A stretch of 64,000 bases of DNA from Streptomyces sp. LHD-70 (GCF_031157275.1 NZ_JAVIFW010000005.1:186001-250000), one strand, 5' to 3'; shown: positions 43,427-51,763, numbered from the stretch's first letter. Notes: generated from the sequence alone by a model not told the origin. Program-made: numbers and translations.

Positions 43427-43660
43427 CGGTTCCTCCGGTGTCAAGGGTCTTGCAAGGGCGACTGTGCAGGTGAGGACGATACTCGCGGACACGTCCGGAT
43501 TGCACACCGGGGTTCACCCACTGGATACACATTGTTGATCCGTGTTGGCTCTCCGTTGGTCGCTCCTTGGTGCCAGGGGCTCCCTTCCGCCATCTGACGG
43601 GCCCTAACATCTGCCCGTCAGCCGACAGACGCGTGCACACGACGAGCGCGAGGAGCGCAT

Positions 43661-44863
43661 ATGAGCCACGGAGAGCAGGGCCGGCAGGGTCAGCGGGACA
43701 TGGCGGGGGAGCGGTCGGGCGCGGGCGGACCCGGCAGGCGTTCCCTGCTCGGCGCGGCGGTGCTCGGCGCGGGCGGAGCCGCGTTCGGGCTGGCCGGCAC
43801 GGCGAGAGCCGACGACGGCGGGAGCGGTTCAGGAGGTCGTGGCGTCGCCTCGCTGCCGGTGCCGACGGTCGTCGCGCACCGCGGCGCCAGCGGGTACCGG
43901 CCCGAGCACACCCTCGGCTCGTACCAACTCGCCCTGGACATGGGCGCGCACGTCATCGAGCAGGACCTGGTGCCCACCAAGGACGGCCATCTCGTATGCC
44001 GTCACGAGAACGACATCACCGGCACGACCGATGTCGCCGACCACCCCGAGTTCGCCGGCCGCAAGGCCACGAAGTCCGTCGACGGGGTGTCCCTGACCGG
44101 CTGGTTCACGGAGGACTTCACGCTCGCCGAGCTGAAGACGCTGCGCGCGAAGGAGCGCATCCCGAAGAACCGCCAGGAGAACACGGTCTACGACGGCCGC
44201 TGGGAGGTGCCCACGCTCGAAGAGGTGCTGCGCTGGGCCGAGAAGGAGGGGCGCAGGCGGGGCCGTCCGGTCTGGCTGCACATCGAGACCAAGCACCCCA
44301 CGTACTTCCGGAAGCTCGGCCTCGGCCTGGAGGAGCCCCTCGCGAAGCTGCTGCGCCGGTACGGGCGGCACAAGGAGCACTCCCCGAACTTCGTCCAGTC
44401 CTTCGAGCCGAGCAGCATGCAGCGGATGAGCAGGCTCATCGACGGGCCGCGCGTGGTGCTGCTCTCCAGGGCGTCCAGCCGCCCCTGGGACTTCGTGGAG
44501 TCGGGCGACCCGCGCACCGTCGCCGACCTGGTCAAGCCCGAGGGCCTGAAGTGGATCGCCTCGTACGCCCAGGGCATCGGGCCCACGCTCGACCTGGTCA
44601 TCCCGCGCGACAAGGAGGGCCGCCTCACCGAGCCCACGACCCTGGTCCGGGACGCCCACGCGGAGAACCTGCTCCTCCACCCGTACACGATGCGCAACGA
44701 GAACATCTTCCTCCCGCTGGACTTCCGCAAGGGCACGGACCCCAACGCCTACGGTGACGTCTTCGGCGCACTCAAGACGTACTTCGCCACGGGCATCGAC
44801 GGAATCTTCTCCGACAACCCGGACACGGCGCTGCTCGCGGCGGAGGATTTCGCCGACAGCTAG
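43661..44863 (+). CDS. Tat-exported glycerophosphodiester phosphodiesterase
   Basis: 400 residues. Twin-arginine signal GPGRRSLLGAAVLGAGGAAF. GDPD barrel: VVAHRGASGYRPEHTLGSYQ with the catalytic HR and E, HVIEQDLVPTKDGHLVCRHE, and LHIETKHPTYFRKLG. It hydrolyses glycerophosphodiesters outside the cell to glycerol 3-phosphate, typically for phosphate scavenging. Some GDPDs are PhoP-regulated, but no PHO box is evident here. The ATG at 43661 follows GCGAGGAGCG. Confidence 0.93.
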   Translation: MSHGEQGRQGQRDMAGERSGAGGPGRRSLLGAAVLGAGGAAFGLAGTARADDGGSGSGGRGVASLPVPTVVAHRGASGYRPEHTLGSYQLALDMGAHVIEQDLVPTKDGHLVCRHENDITGTTDVADHPEFAGRKATKSVDGVSLTGWFTEDFTLAELKTLRAKERIPKNRQENTVYDGRWEVPTLEEVLRWAEKEGRRRGRPVWLHIETKHPTYFRKLGLGLEEPLAKLLRRYGRHKEHSPNFVQSFEPSSMQRMSRLIDGPRVVLLSRASSRPWDFVESGDPRTVADLVKPEGLKWIASYAQGIGPTLDLVIPRDKEGRLTEPTTLVRDAHAENLLLHPYTMRNENIFLPLDFRKGTDPNAYGDVFGALKTYFATGIDGIFSDNPDTALLAAEDFADS

Positions 44864-44916
44864 GCGGAGCAGGTCGTCAACGGGCAGGTGGGCAGGGCCC
44901 GTTGAGGTGAGCGTGC

Positions 44917-44955
44917 ACCGTCCCGGCAACCCGCTGTCGGGACGGTGACGTCACC
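44917..44955 (+). terminator. Hairpin and palindrome between GDPD and sigma-like genes
   Basis: Stem accgtcccg (44917-44925) / cgggacggt (44938-44946) probably terminates the GDPD gene. It overlaps a perfect 12-bp palindrome ggtgacgtcacc (44944-44955) ending 6 nt before the ATG at 44962, which could be an operator. Confidence 0.6.
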
Positions 44956-44961
44956 AGCGGC

Positions 44962-45468
44962 ATGATCACCTTGACCGCGGAACACCTGGTGGCCACCCTC
45001 CGACCCCTGCTGACCGCCGAAGCAGCCGCGGCGGCGCCGGCCCTCGGTGCGGACCCCGGCGACCTCGAACAGGCGGTGTGGTTAAGGCTGTTGGAACGCC
45101 TCCACCTAATCGGCCCGCCGGCGGACCCGGAGGGGTGGTTGCGGAACGCGGTCCACGCGGAGGTGTGCCGGGCGGAGTGGGCGGGTCTGCGGGAGCGGGC
45201 CTACAGAGGTGAGCCCGCCACCGCGGACGACGTTCCCGAACAGGTCCTCGTCCGCGTCGAGCGCGACCGCCTCCTCCGGAACGCCGTGCGGCGGCTGCCC
45301 GGGAGCTGTGCCCGGCTGGTCGCTGCCTTCCTGTCACCGAGGGACCTCACGTACCGGGAGATCGCCCGGGAGCTGGGCCTCGCGCAGGGCAGCGTGGGCC
45401 CGGAGCGTGCCCGATGCCTGGAGAGCCTGCGCAGGCTCCTCGCGCCGGAGGACTTCGACGTCGGGTGA
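44962..45468 (+). CDS. Sigma-70-like factor (ECF-type regions 2 and 4)
   Basis: 168 residues. A weak region 2 (ADPGDLEQAVWLRLLERLHL, PEGWLRNAVHAEVCRAEW) and a clear region 4 HTH (LTYREIARELGLAQGSVGPE, RARCLESLRRLL) match small actinobacterial sigma factors of the type with SVGPxRxRCLExL. No anti-sigma gene is adjacent. It may instead be a sigma-like regulator. The preceding palindrome (44944-44955) lies where a regulator could bind. Target promoters unknown. Confidence 0.8.
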   Translation: MITLTAEHLVATLRPLLTAEAAAAAPALGADPGDLEQAVWLRLLERLHLIGPPADPEGWLRNAVHAEVCRAEWAGLRERAYRGEPATADDVPEQVLVRVERDRLLRNAVRRLPGSCARLVAAFLSPRDLTYREIARELGLAQGSVGPERARCLESLRRLLAPEDFDVG

Positions 45469-45659
45469 TCTGACGGACCTCCCCATGTACCCCCGAATCC
45501 CAGGGAAGTCGGCTATCTCACAAGGCAGTTTGGGGCTGGAGCGTTCCCGGGGCCTGGGATGCGTGCGCAGAATGCTCGCGGAGGTTGCGGCACCCGGACT
45601 GTTGGGGAAAGGTGCGAACAAGGGCAACCGGCGGACAGGTGAGCGGGAGGCGTGCGCAC

Positions 45660-46166
45660 ATGGGCATGAGCGTGACCATCTCAGCGGCGGAGACTCAGGA
45701 CGCCGAGCAGATTCTGAAACTGCAGTACCTCTGCTACCAGAGCGAGGCGGAGCTGTACGGCGACTACTCCATCGAGCCGCTCACCCAGTCACTCGACTCA
45801 CTGCGTGCCGAACTGGACGCCGGCTGCGTCCTCGTGGCCCGGCTCGGCACGGAGGTCGTCGCCTCGGTGCGCGGCGGGGTCGACGCCGACGGCACGGCCC
45901 GGATCGACAAGCTGATCGTGCACCCGCGGATGCAGCGCCACGGCCTCGGCGGCCGGCTCCTGCTCGCGATCGAGGAGCGCCTCACCCTCGCGGGCGCCGT
46001 CAAGAGCTTCCAGCTCTTCAGCGGCCACCGCAGCGAGAACAACCTGCAGCTCTACCGCAAGCACGGCTACGCCCCCGTCGGCACCCGGCAGGTCAATGAG
46101 CGCCTCACGCTCGTGACCCTCGCCAAGGACGCCACCGACCCGGCGGCGTACGCCACCAGCGCCTGA
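45660..46166 (+). CDS. GNAT family N-acetyltransferase
   Basis: 168 residues from the ATG at 45660 (GCGGGAGG upstream; a second Met two codons on is an alternative). Motif A: IDKLIVHPRMQRHGLGGRLL, followed by FQLFSGHRSENNLQLYRKHG and YAPVGTRQ. Acetyl-CoA-dependent acylation of an unknown amine. It stands alone after the sigma-like gene, 191 bp downstream, and is convergent with two membrane-protein genes. Confidence 0.88.
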   Translation: MGMSVTISAAETQDAEQILKLQYLCYQSEAELYGDYSIEPLTQSLDSLRAELDAGCVLVARLGTEVVASVRGGVDADGTARIDKLIVHPRMQRHGLGGRLLLAIEERLTLAGAVKSFQLFSGHRSENNLQLYRKHGYAPVGTRQVNERLTLVTLAKDATDPAAYATSA

Positions 46167-46212
46167 GGCACGCGGACGCCGTGAGCTGTCGAGGGCCGGT
46201 GCCTTCGACAGC

Positions 46213-46629
46213 TCAGGCCGCCGCCCGTACCTCCGTACGAGACCTGCGCAGCCAGAACAGCGCCGTCACCGGCAGCAGCACCGGGATGAACAGATAGCCC
46301 ATCCCGAAGTCCGACCACACCGTGGCGTCCGGGAAGGCCGACGGCTCGACCAGCGTCCAGGCCCCGACCACGACCACACCCACCAGCTCGGCCGCACAGC
46401 ACGCGAGCGCCGCCCGCCGGGCCGTCTCGCCGCCGCGCACCAGCGTGTACGTGATGAACGCGTAGACGAGCGCCGCGAGCAGCGAGAGCGAGTAGGGCAG
46501 CGGGGCCCGGTCGAACTCCGTGGAGATCTGGTAGACCGAGCGCGACAGCGCGCCGACCACCATCACCCCGTACAGCCAGACGAGCAGCAGCCCCGGGCCC
46601 TTGATGAGCCGTGTGCGTTCCGCGGCCAT
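46213..46629 (-). CDS. Small membrane protein, four TM segments
   Basis: 138 residues from the ATG at 46629, next to the stop of the upstream gene (46631); a GTG/ATG at 46650 would overlap it by 20 nt. Hydrophobic segments: LLLVWLYGVMVVGALS, SLSLLAALVYAFITYTLV, ALACCAAELVGVVVVGAW and MGYLFIPVLLPVTALFWL. Conserved in Streptomyces as an uncharacterised integral membrane protein (recall). It forms a two-gene unit with 46631-46990. Function unknown. Confidence 0.8.
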   Translation of the reverse strand: MAAERTRLIKGPGLLLVWLYGVMVVGALSRSVYQISTEFDRAPLPYSLSLLAALVYAFITYTLVRGGETARRAALACCAAELVGVVVVGAWTLVEPSAFPDATVWSDFGMGYLFIPVLLPVTALFWLRRSRTEVRAAA

Positions 46630-46630
46630 C

Positions 46631-46990
46631 TCAGGCACCCCAGATGTCATAGAGCCGGACCTGCAGCACCGCCAGGACCACGCCGGACGCCGCGACCGTG
46701 ATCGAACCCCAGCGGGTGCGCTCGGCGAGCGAGAGGAAACCCGCCGCCGGGACGCACGCTGCGCAGCCGATCAGATACGCGACGAAGATCGTCGTACCCT
46801 GCTCCGGCTCCTGACCGCGCGCCAACTGCACGATTCCCACGACGAGTTGGACCACGGCGAGCAGGGTCACCACGGCCATGCCGATGAAGTGCCAGTCCTT
46901 GGTGGGCTGGTCGCGGAAGGCCGCGAACCCGCACCACGCGGCGAGCAGCAGGGCGGCCACGGCGGTCGCGACCGTCAGGGCGATGAGCAT
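46631..46990 (-). CDS. Small membrane protein, four TM segments
   Basis: 119 residues with segments LTVATAVAALLLAAWCGFAA, FIGMAVVTLLAVVQLVVGIV, YLIGCAACVPAAGFLSLA and ITVAASGVVLAVLQVRLYDI. It is the first gene of a two-gene minus-strand unit, the next gene starting within 2 nt of its stop, which suggests a heteromeric membrane complex or joint function. No known motif. Divergent from the HAD phosphatase at 47101. Confidence 0.8.
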   Translation of the reverse strand: MLIALTVATAVAALLLAAWCGFAAFRDQPTKDWHFIGMAVVTLLAVVQLVVGIVQLARGQEPEQGTTIFVAYLIGCAACVPAAGFLSLAERTRWGSITVAASGVVLAVLQVRLYDIWGA

Positions 46991-47100
46991 GCCGAGACCC
47001 TATTACGGGACGAAAGTCCCCTCGCGCCCGGCCCGGGGTCCCACGGTGAGGGCCGGGGGTCCGATAAGGGGCGCGGGGCGTTCCGCTTACGCTCGGAACC

Positions 47101-47748
47101 ATGAAGATCCAGGCCGAGGCCCTCCTTTTCGACAACGACGGAACGCTGATCTCCTCCATGGAGTCGGTCTACCGCTGCTGGCGCCGCTGGGCCGAGGAGT
47201 ACGGGATCTCCGCGGCCGACTTCGAGCGGGTCGAACTGCACGGCCGCCCCGCCGTCGAGATCATCGCCGAGCTGCTGCCCGAGGAGCGGATCCCGGGCGC
47301 CCTCAAGCGGATCGAGCAGCTGGAGGTGGAGGACGTGGCCGGCGGCGTCGTACTGCTGCCCGGCACCAAGGAACTCCTCGGCTCGCTGCCCCGCGACCGC
47401 TGGGCCGTCGTCACCTCCGCCACCCGCCCCCTCGCCGAGGCCCGGCTGCACGAGGTCGGCGTCGACTTCCCCGCGATGGTCGCCGCCGACGACATCACCC
47501 GGGGCAAGCCCGACCCCGAGCCCTTCCTGCTCGCCGCCGAGAAGCTGGGCGTCGACCCGGCCCGCTGCGTGGTCTTCGAGGACGCGCCCGCAGGTCTGGC
47601 GTCCGGCCGCGCGGCCGGCATGAGGACCGTGGCGTTGACCACAACCCACACCGCCGAAGAGCTAGTCGCCGACGTCGTCGTGACCGACCTCTCGGCGGTG
47701 TCCGCGCAGGCCATCGAGGGTGGCGTCGAGATCGTCACCGCCGGCTGA
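47101..47748 (+). CDS. HAD family sugar-phosphate phosphatase
   Basis: 215 residues. Subfamily IA HAD hydrolase: motif I LLFDNDGTLISSMESVYRCW with both Asp, cap helices, motif II Thr/Ser in WAVVTSATRPLAEARL, motif III Lys in ITRGKPDPEPFLLAAEKLG, and motif IV CVVFEDAPAGLASGRAAG. Resembles glycerol-3-phosphate/2-deoxyglucose-6-phosphate-type phosphatases. The ATG at 47101 has no Shine-Dalgarno, and TACGCT (47088-47093) ends 7 nt before it, so it may be leaderless. A long hairpin follows. Confidence 0.9.
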   Translation: MKIQAEALLFDNDGTLISSMESVYRCWRRWAEEYGISAADFERVELHGRPAVEIIAELLPEERIPGALKRIEQLEVEDVAGGVVLLPGTKELLGSLPRDRWAVVTSATRPLAEARLHEVGVDFPAMVAADDITRGKPDPEPFLLAAEKLGVDPARCVVFEDAPAGLASGRAAGMRTVALTTTHTAEELVADVVVTDLSAVSAQAIEGGVEIVTAG

Positions 47749-47761
47749 GGCCCCTCGCGCG

Positions 47762-47802
47762 CTGTCCGGACAGCGGACCGAACGAGTCCGCTATTCGGAC
47801 AG
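47762..47802 (+). terminator. Terminator after the HAD phosphatase gene
   Basis: Stem ctgtccggacagcggac (47762-47778) / 47786-47802, 15 of 17 positions paired, with a 7-nt loop. It separates the HAD gene from the met leader. Confidence 0.75.
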
Positions 47803-47829
47803 CCGTGATCGGCTCGTACGCCTGTCTGC

Positions 47830-47835
47830 TTTACT
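47830..47835 (+). promoter_or_regulatory. Possible -10 element for the met leader ORF
   Basis: tttact, 7 nt before the ATG at 47843; a weak match to the TANNNT pattern. No Shine-Dalgarno precedes the ATG, so leaderless translation is possible. Position is tentative. Confidence 0.3.
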
Positions 47836-47842
47836 GGTCCGC

Positions 47843-47929
47843 ATGACCACGACGAGCTACCGCACCCCTGCGACCGAGGCGAACGCAACGCCCGGTGCTC
47901 GTTGTATGTGTCGAATGTGCGCCTTCTGA
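47843..47929 (+). CDS. Cys/Met-rich leader peptide upstream of metNIQ
   Basis: 28-codon ORF starting MTTTSYRTPATEANATPGAR and ending CMCRMCAF then TGA. It carries three Cys and two Met codons within the last eight residues, unusual in a genome poor in both. It lies 223 bp before metN on the same strand, with no Shine-Dalgarno (possibly leaderless). cggtgctcgtt (47893-47903), which overlaps the first Cys codon, is exactly complementary to aacgagcaccg (48001-48011), giving an alternative RNA pairing that a stalled ribosome would block. Mycobacteria use leaderless polycysteine ORFs as cysteine-responsive attenuators of sulfur genes (established). Assignment here is inference. Confidence 0.65.
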   Translation: MTTTSYRTPATEANATPGARCMCRMCAF

Positions 47930-48168
47930 GGGCCCCCGCACCCCCGCCTCGCGCCCCGAAGCGAGCCCGCGAGCCGTGTCCGCGCACCATCCCCGAGCGG
48001 AACGAGCACCGCCCCGCGCACGCGTTACTCCCCGGTTCCTCCGTGCCCCGTACGAGAGTGCCCCGTACGAGAACCGTGCCCGGCTTCCGAAGAAGAATGC
48101 CCCGTGCCCGGCGCGCACCCCGCGCCCGCACTCGACAGTGACGGAAACCCCAGTGATCACCACTTCCG
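47893..48168 (+). promoter_or_regulatory. Candidate attenuator RNA between leader peptide and metN
   Basis: The 223 bp between leader stop and metN hold no other gene I can support. Pairings visible: 47893-47903 with 48001-48011 (11 bp, perfect); ctcgcg with cgcgag around 47952-47976; and cggaa (48142-48146) with ttccg (48164-48168), which would bury the purine-rich sequence before the metN GTG. A 15-bp tandem duplication lies at 48043-48072. Confidence 0.5.
48043..48072. repeat. 15-bp perfect tandem duplication in the metN leader
   Basis: gtgccccgtacgaga occurs at 48043-48057 and 48058-48072 without mismatch. Confidence 0.92.
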
Positions 48169-49208
48169 GCCTGACCAAGGTCTACCGCTCACGCGGTCGT
48201 GAAGTAACCGCACTCGACGGCGTCGATCTGCACGTGCGCGAAGGGGAGGTGTACGGCGTCATCGGCCAGTCCGGCGCCGGCAAGTCCTCGCTGATCCGCT
48301 GCGTCAACCTCCTCGAACGCCCCACCTCCGGCACCGTGACGGTGGACGGCGTCGACCTCACCGCCCTCGCCGGCCGCGGCCAGCGCGCGAGCAAGGAGCT
48401 GCGCCAGGCCCGCAGCCGCATCGGCATGGTCTTCCAGCACTTCAACCTGCTGTCCTCGCGGACCGTGCAGGACAACGTCGAGCTGCCCCTGGAGATCCTC
48501 GGCATCAGCGGCCGCGAGCGCTCCCGCAAGGCCCTCGAACTCCTCGACCTCGTCGGCCTCTCCGACAAGGCCAAGAGCTACCCGGCCCAGCTCTCCGGCG
48601 GCCAGAAGCAGCGCGTCGGCATCGCCCGCGCCCTGGCCGGCGACCCGAAGGTGCTGCTCTCCGACGAGGCCACCAGCGCCCTCGACCCGGAGACCACCCG
48701 CTCGATCCTCCAGCTCCTGCGCGACCTCAACCAGCAGCTCGGCCTGACCGTCCTGCTCATCACGCACGAGATGGACGTCGTCAAGACCGTCTGCGACTCG
48801 GCCGCCCTGATGGAGCGCGGCCGGATCGTCGAGTCCGGCACGGTCGGCGAACTCCTCGCCACCCCCGGCTCCGAGCTGGCCGCCGCGCTCTTCCCGGTCA
48901 GCGGCGAGGCCTCCGGCGACGACCGCACCGTCGTCGACCTCACCTTCCACGGTGAGACCACCACCGAGCCGGTCATCTCGCAGCTCTCCCGTACGTACAA
49001 CATCGACATCTCGATCCTGGGTGCCGCGATGGACACCGTCGGCGGCAGGCAGGTCGGCCGGATGCGCATCGAACTGCCCGGCCGCTTCGAGGAGAACGTC
49101 GTGCCCATCGGGTTCCTGCGCGAGCAGGGGCTTCAGGTGGACGTGGCCGGACGCGCGGAGCTCGCCTCGGGTGAACCGCAGCTCGTGAAGGAAGGTGTCG
49201 CCAAGTGA
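48153..49208 (+). CDS. metN: Methionine ABC transporter ATP-binding protein
   Basis: 351 residues from the GTG at 48153, which gives the usual start ITTSGLTKVYRSRGREVTAL; a GTG at 48138 is an alternative. Walker A VIGQSGAGKSSLIRC, signature LSGGQKQRVGIARAL, Walker B VLLSDEATSALDPE, H-loop LLITHEMDVVKTV, and a C-terminal NIL domain (PVISQLSRTYNIDISILGAA) that in MetN binds methionine for trans-inhibition (established). metI starts with a 4-nt overlap. The long leader suggests post-initiation regulation. Confidence 0.95.
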   Translation: MITTSGLTKVYRSRGREVTALDGVDLHVREGEVYGVIGQSGAGKSSLIRCVNLLERPTSGTVTVDGVDLTALAGRGQRASKELRQARSRIGMVFQHFNLLSSRTVQDNVELPLEILGISGRERSRKALELLDLVGLSDKAKSYPAQLSGGQKQRVGIARALAGDPKVLLSDEATSALDPETTRSILQLLRDLNQQLGLTVLLITHEMDVVKTVCDSAALMERGRIVESGTVGELLATPGSELAAALFPVSGEASGDDRTVVDLTFHGETTTEPVISQLSRTYNIDISILGAAMDTVGGRQVGRMRIELPGRFEENVVPIGFLREQGLQVDVAGRAELASGEPQLVKEGVAK

Positions 49209-49972
49209 CCTGGTCGGAAATGCAGCCCCTGCTGGAGCAGGCCTGTCTGGACACCTTCTACATGGTGGGCTGGTCCACGCTCATCGCCGTCGTCGGCGGA
49301 CTGCCGCTCGGTGTGCTCCTCGTCCTCACGGACAAGGGCGGCCTGCTGCAGAACACCTTCGTGAACAAGGTGATCGGGCAGGTCGTGAACATCGCCCGCT
49401 CGATGCCCTTCATCATCCTGATGGTCGCCCTGATGGGCTTCACGCGCGCCGTAGTCGGCACCACCATCGGCGTGGAGGCGGCGATCGTGCCGCTCGCCGT
49501 CGGCGCCATCCCGTTCTTCGCGCGCCTCGTCGAGACGGCCGTACGCGAGGTCGACCACGGGCTCGTCGAGGCCGTGCAGTCGATGGGCGGCAACACCTGG
49601 ACCGTCGTACGCAAGGTCCTCGTGCCCGAGTCGCTGCCCTCGCTGATCTCGGCGACCACCACGACGATCGTCGCGCTCATCGGCTACTCGGCCATGGCCG
49701 GCACGGTCGGCGCGGGCGGCCTCGGCGACATCGCGATCCGCTACGGCTACCAGCGCTTCGAGTCCAGCCTGATGTGGATCACCGTCGCGGTGCTCGCCGT
49801 CGTCATCTCGCTCATCCAGTTCGCCGGTGACAGCGGCGCCCGGGTCCTGCACCGCCGTGCGGGCAAGGGCGGCGAACCGCTCCGCTTCCGCGCCTTCACC
49901 GGCCTGCTGCCGGGCGGCCCGGCCACCTCCGAGGCGACCGCGACCGCCGGATCCCCGGCCAAGTCCGGCTGA
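49205..49972 (+). CDS. metI: Methionine ABC transporter permease
   Basis: 255 residues, MetI family with about five TM segments: DTFYMVGWSTLIAVVGGLPL, VVNIARSMPFIILMVALMGF, VPLAVGAIPFFARLVETAVR, and the EAA loop VDHGLVEAVQSMGGNTWTVV. The GTG at 49205 overlaps the metN stop. Its C-terminal 30 residues are a hydrophilic Ser/Ala/Pro-rich extension. It forms the membrane channel of the importer with MetN and the two MetQ lipoproteins. Confidence 0.95.
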   Translation: MTWSEMQPLLEQACLDTFYMVGWSTLIAVVGGLPLGVLLVLTDKGGLLQNTFVNKVIGQVVNIARSMPFIILMVALMGFTRAVVGTTIGVEAAIVPLAVGAIPFFARLVETAVREVDHGLVEAVQSMGGNTWTVVRKVLVPESLPSLISATTTTIVALIGYSAMAGTVGAGGLGDIAIRYGYQRFESSLMWITVAVLAVVISLIQFAGDSGARVLHRRAGKGGEPLRFRAFTGLLPGGPATSEATATAGSPAKSG

Positions 49973-50042
49973 CACCTTCCTGCTTCCCGTCTTCCCCGTT
50001 GCCACCGGCGGGGTGTACCACCCATGGAGAAAGGCACTTTTC

Positions 50043-50870
50043 GTGCGTAACACCACCAAGATCACCGCAGCAGTCCTCACCACCGGCGCCCTCACCCTCG
50101 GTCTGACCGCCTGCGGCGGCGGCGAGGACGAGAAGGCCAAGGCCTCCGACCCGCTGATCGTCGCCGCGACCCCCGTGCCGCACGCCGAGATCCTGAACTA
50201 CATCAAGGACAACCTGGCGGCGAAGGAAGGCCTCAAGCTCGAGGTCAAGGAGTTCACGGACTACGTCCAGCCGAACCAGGCCACCGAGGACGGCTCCGTC
50301 GGCGCCAACTACTTCCAGACCCAGCCGTACCTCGAGGACTTCAACAAGAAGAACGGCACGCACCTCGAGTCCGTCGCCACCGTCCACCTGGAGCCGCTCG
50401 GCCTCTACTCCGAGAAGCTCAAGAAGGCCGACGACCTGAAGAAGGGCGCCACCATCGCCCTTCCCAACGACGCCGACAACGAGAGCCGCGCCCTGCGCTT
50501 CCTCGCCGCCAACGACCTCATCACCCTGAAGAAGGGCGCCGAGGCCACCGCGACCCCGCAGGACATCGCGAAGAACCCGAAGGACCTCCAGTTCAAGGAG
50601 GTCGAGGCCGCGCAGACCCCGCGCTCCCTGAAGGACGTCGACGCCGCGGTCATCAACGGCAACTACGCGATCGGCGCCGACCTCAAGCCGGCCAAGGACG
50701 CGCTGTTCCTGGAGACCACCAAGGGCAACGACTACAACAACGTCCTCGCCGTGAAGGAAGGCGCCGAGAACGACCCGCGCGTGAAGAAGCTCGCCAAGCT
50801 GCTGACGTCGCCCGAGGTGAAGAAGTTCATCGAGGACAAGTACGCCGGCTCCGTCCTGCCCTCCTTCTGA
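50043..50870 (+). CDS. metQ: Methionine-binding lipoprotein MetQ, first copy
   Basis: 275 residues from the GTG at 50043. Lipoprotein signal with lipobox LTAC (ALTLGLTACGGGEDEKAKA). NlpA/MetQ domain: VAATPVPHAEILNYIKDNLA, KEFTDYVQPNQATEDGSVGA, NYFQTQPYLEDFNKKNGTHL, KKGATIALPNDADNESRALR and AAVINGNYAIGADLKPAKDA. It captures methionine (possibly D- or oxidised forms) outside the membrane. It is followed 32 bp later by a close paralogue. Confidence 0.93.
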   Translation: MRNTTKITAAVLTTGALTLGLTACGGGEDEKAKASDPLIVAATPVPHAEILNYIKDNLAAKEGLKLEVKEFTDYVQPNQATEDGSVGANYFQTQPYLEDFNKKNGTHLESVATVHLEPLGLYSEKLKKADDLKKGATIALPNDADNESRALRFLAANDLITLKKGAEATATPQDIAKNPKDLQFKEVEAAQTPRSLKDVDAAVINGNYAIGADLKPAKDALFLETTKGNDYNNVLAVKEGAENDPRVKKLAKLLTSPEVKKFIEDKYAGSVLPSF

Positions 50871-50902
50871 GCCGAACGCTGAGCTGAGAGCACGGAACGA
50901 CC

Positions 50903-51736
50903 ATGCGCACCCGCACCCTGCCCCTCGCCGTCCTCGCCGGAGCCCTCGCGCTCGGCCTGACGGCCTGCGGCACCGGCGGCTCGGGCTCCGGCTCCGACGA
51001 CAAGAGCGGCCCGCTCGTCGTCGGGGCCACCCCGACCCCGGCCGGTGAAGTCCTCACGTACGTACAGCAGAAGCTGGCGAAGAAGGCCGGACTCGACCTG
51101 GAGATCAAGGAGTTCACGGACTACGTCCTGCCGAACACCGCGCTCCAGGACGGCACCCTCGGCGCCAACCTGTACCAGCACAAGCCCTACCTCGACGACT
51201 TCAACGAGTCCAAGGGCACCACCCTGAGCGCGGTCACCGAGGTGTACCTGCCGCCCATGGGCCTCTACTCCGAGAAGGTCAAGCGCCCTGGTGAGCTGAA
51301 GAAGGGCGCCACGATCGCGCTGCCCAACGACACCACCAACGAGGGCCGGGCGCTCGAACTCCTCGCCTCCGAGGGCCTGATCGAGCTCAAGAAGGACGCG
51401 GGCGCCGACGCGAGCCCCGAGGACGTCGCGAAGAACCCCAAGGGCCTCACCTTCAAGGAGATCGAACCGGCCCAGCTGCCGCGCTCGTTGAAGGACGTCG
51501 ACGCGGCGATCATCAACAACAACTACGCGCTCGACGCCGGGCTCAGCCCCAAGAAGGACGCCATCCTCCTTGAGTCCGTCGAGGGCAACCCGTACAACAA
51601 CGTCCTCGCCGTCAAGAAGGGCGACGAGGACGACCCGAGGGTCAAGAAGCTCGCGAAGCTGCTGACTTCGCCCGAGGTGAAGCAGTTCATCGAGGAGAAG
51701 TACCAGGGCTCGGTCCTGCCGGTCACCGCGAACTGA
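50903..51736 (+). CDS. metQ: Methionine-binding lipoprotein MetQ, second copy
   Basis: 277 residues. Lipobox LTAC in GALALGLTACGTGGSGS. Same domain as the preceding gene and highly similar (KEFTDYVLPNTALQDGTLGA, LPPMGLYSEKVKRPGELKKG, ALPNDTTNEGRALELLASEG, AAIINNNYALDAGLSPKKDA), so the two arose by tandem duplication. They differ in the ligand-facing segment (NYFQTQ versus NLYQHK), which may mean different substrate preference. GAACGACC precedes the ATG. A strong hairpin ends the operon. Confidence 0.93.
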   Translation: MRTRTLPLAVLAGALALGLTACGTGGSGSGSDDKSGPLVVGATPTPAGEVLTYVQQKLAKKAGLDLEIKEFTDYVLPNTALQDGTLGANLYQHKPYLDDFNESKGTTLSAVTEVYLPPMGLYSEKVKRPGELKKGATIALPNDTTNEGRALELLASEGLIELKKDAGADASPEDVAKNPKGLTFKEIEPAQLPRSLKDVDAAIINNNYALDAGLSPKKDAILLESVEGNPYNNVLAVKKGDEDDPRVKKLAKLLTSPEVKQFIEEKYQGSVLPVTAN

Positions 51737-51763
51737 ACAGCAACTGACCCACCCTCACGTACC

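Noticed and set aside
47895..48152. N-terminal extension of MetN from the open frame starting at 47895
   Set aside because: The sequence before the GTG at 48153 is Pro/Arg-rich without family similarity and overlaps the leader ORF in another frame; MetN proteins begin at ITTSGLTKV.
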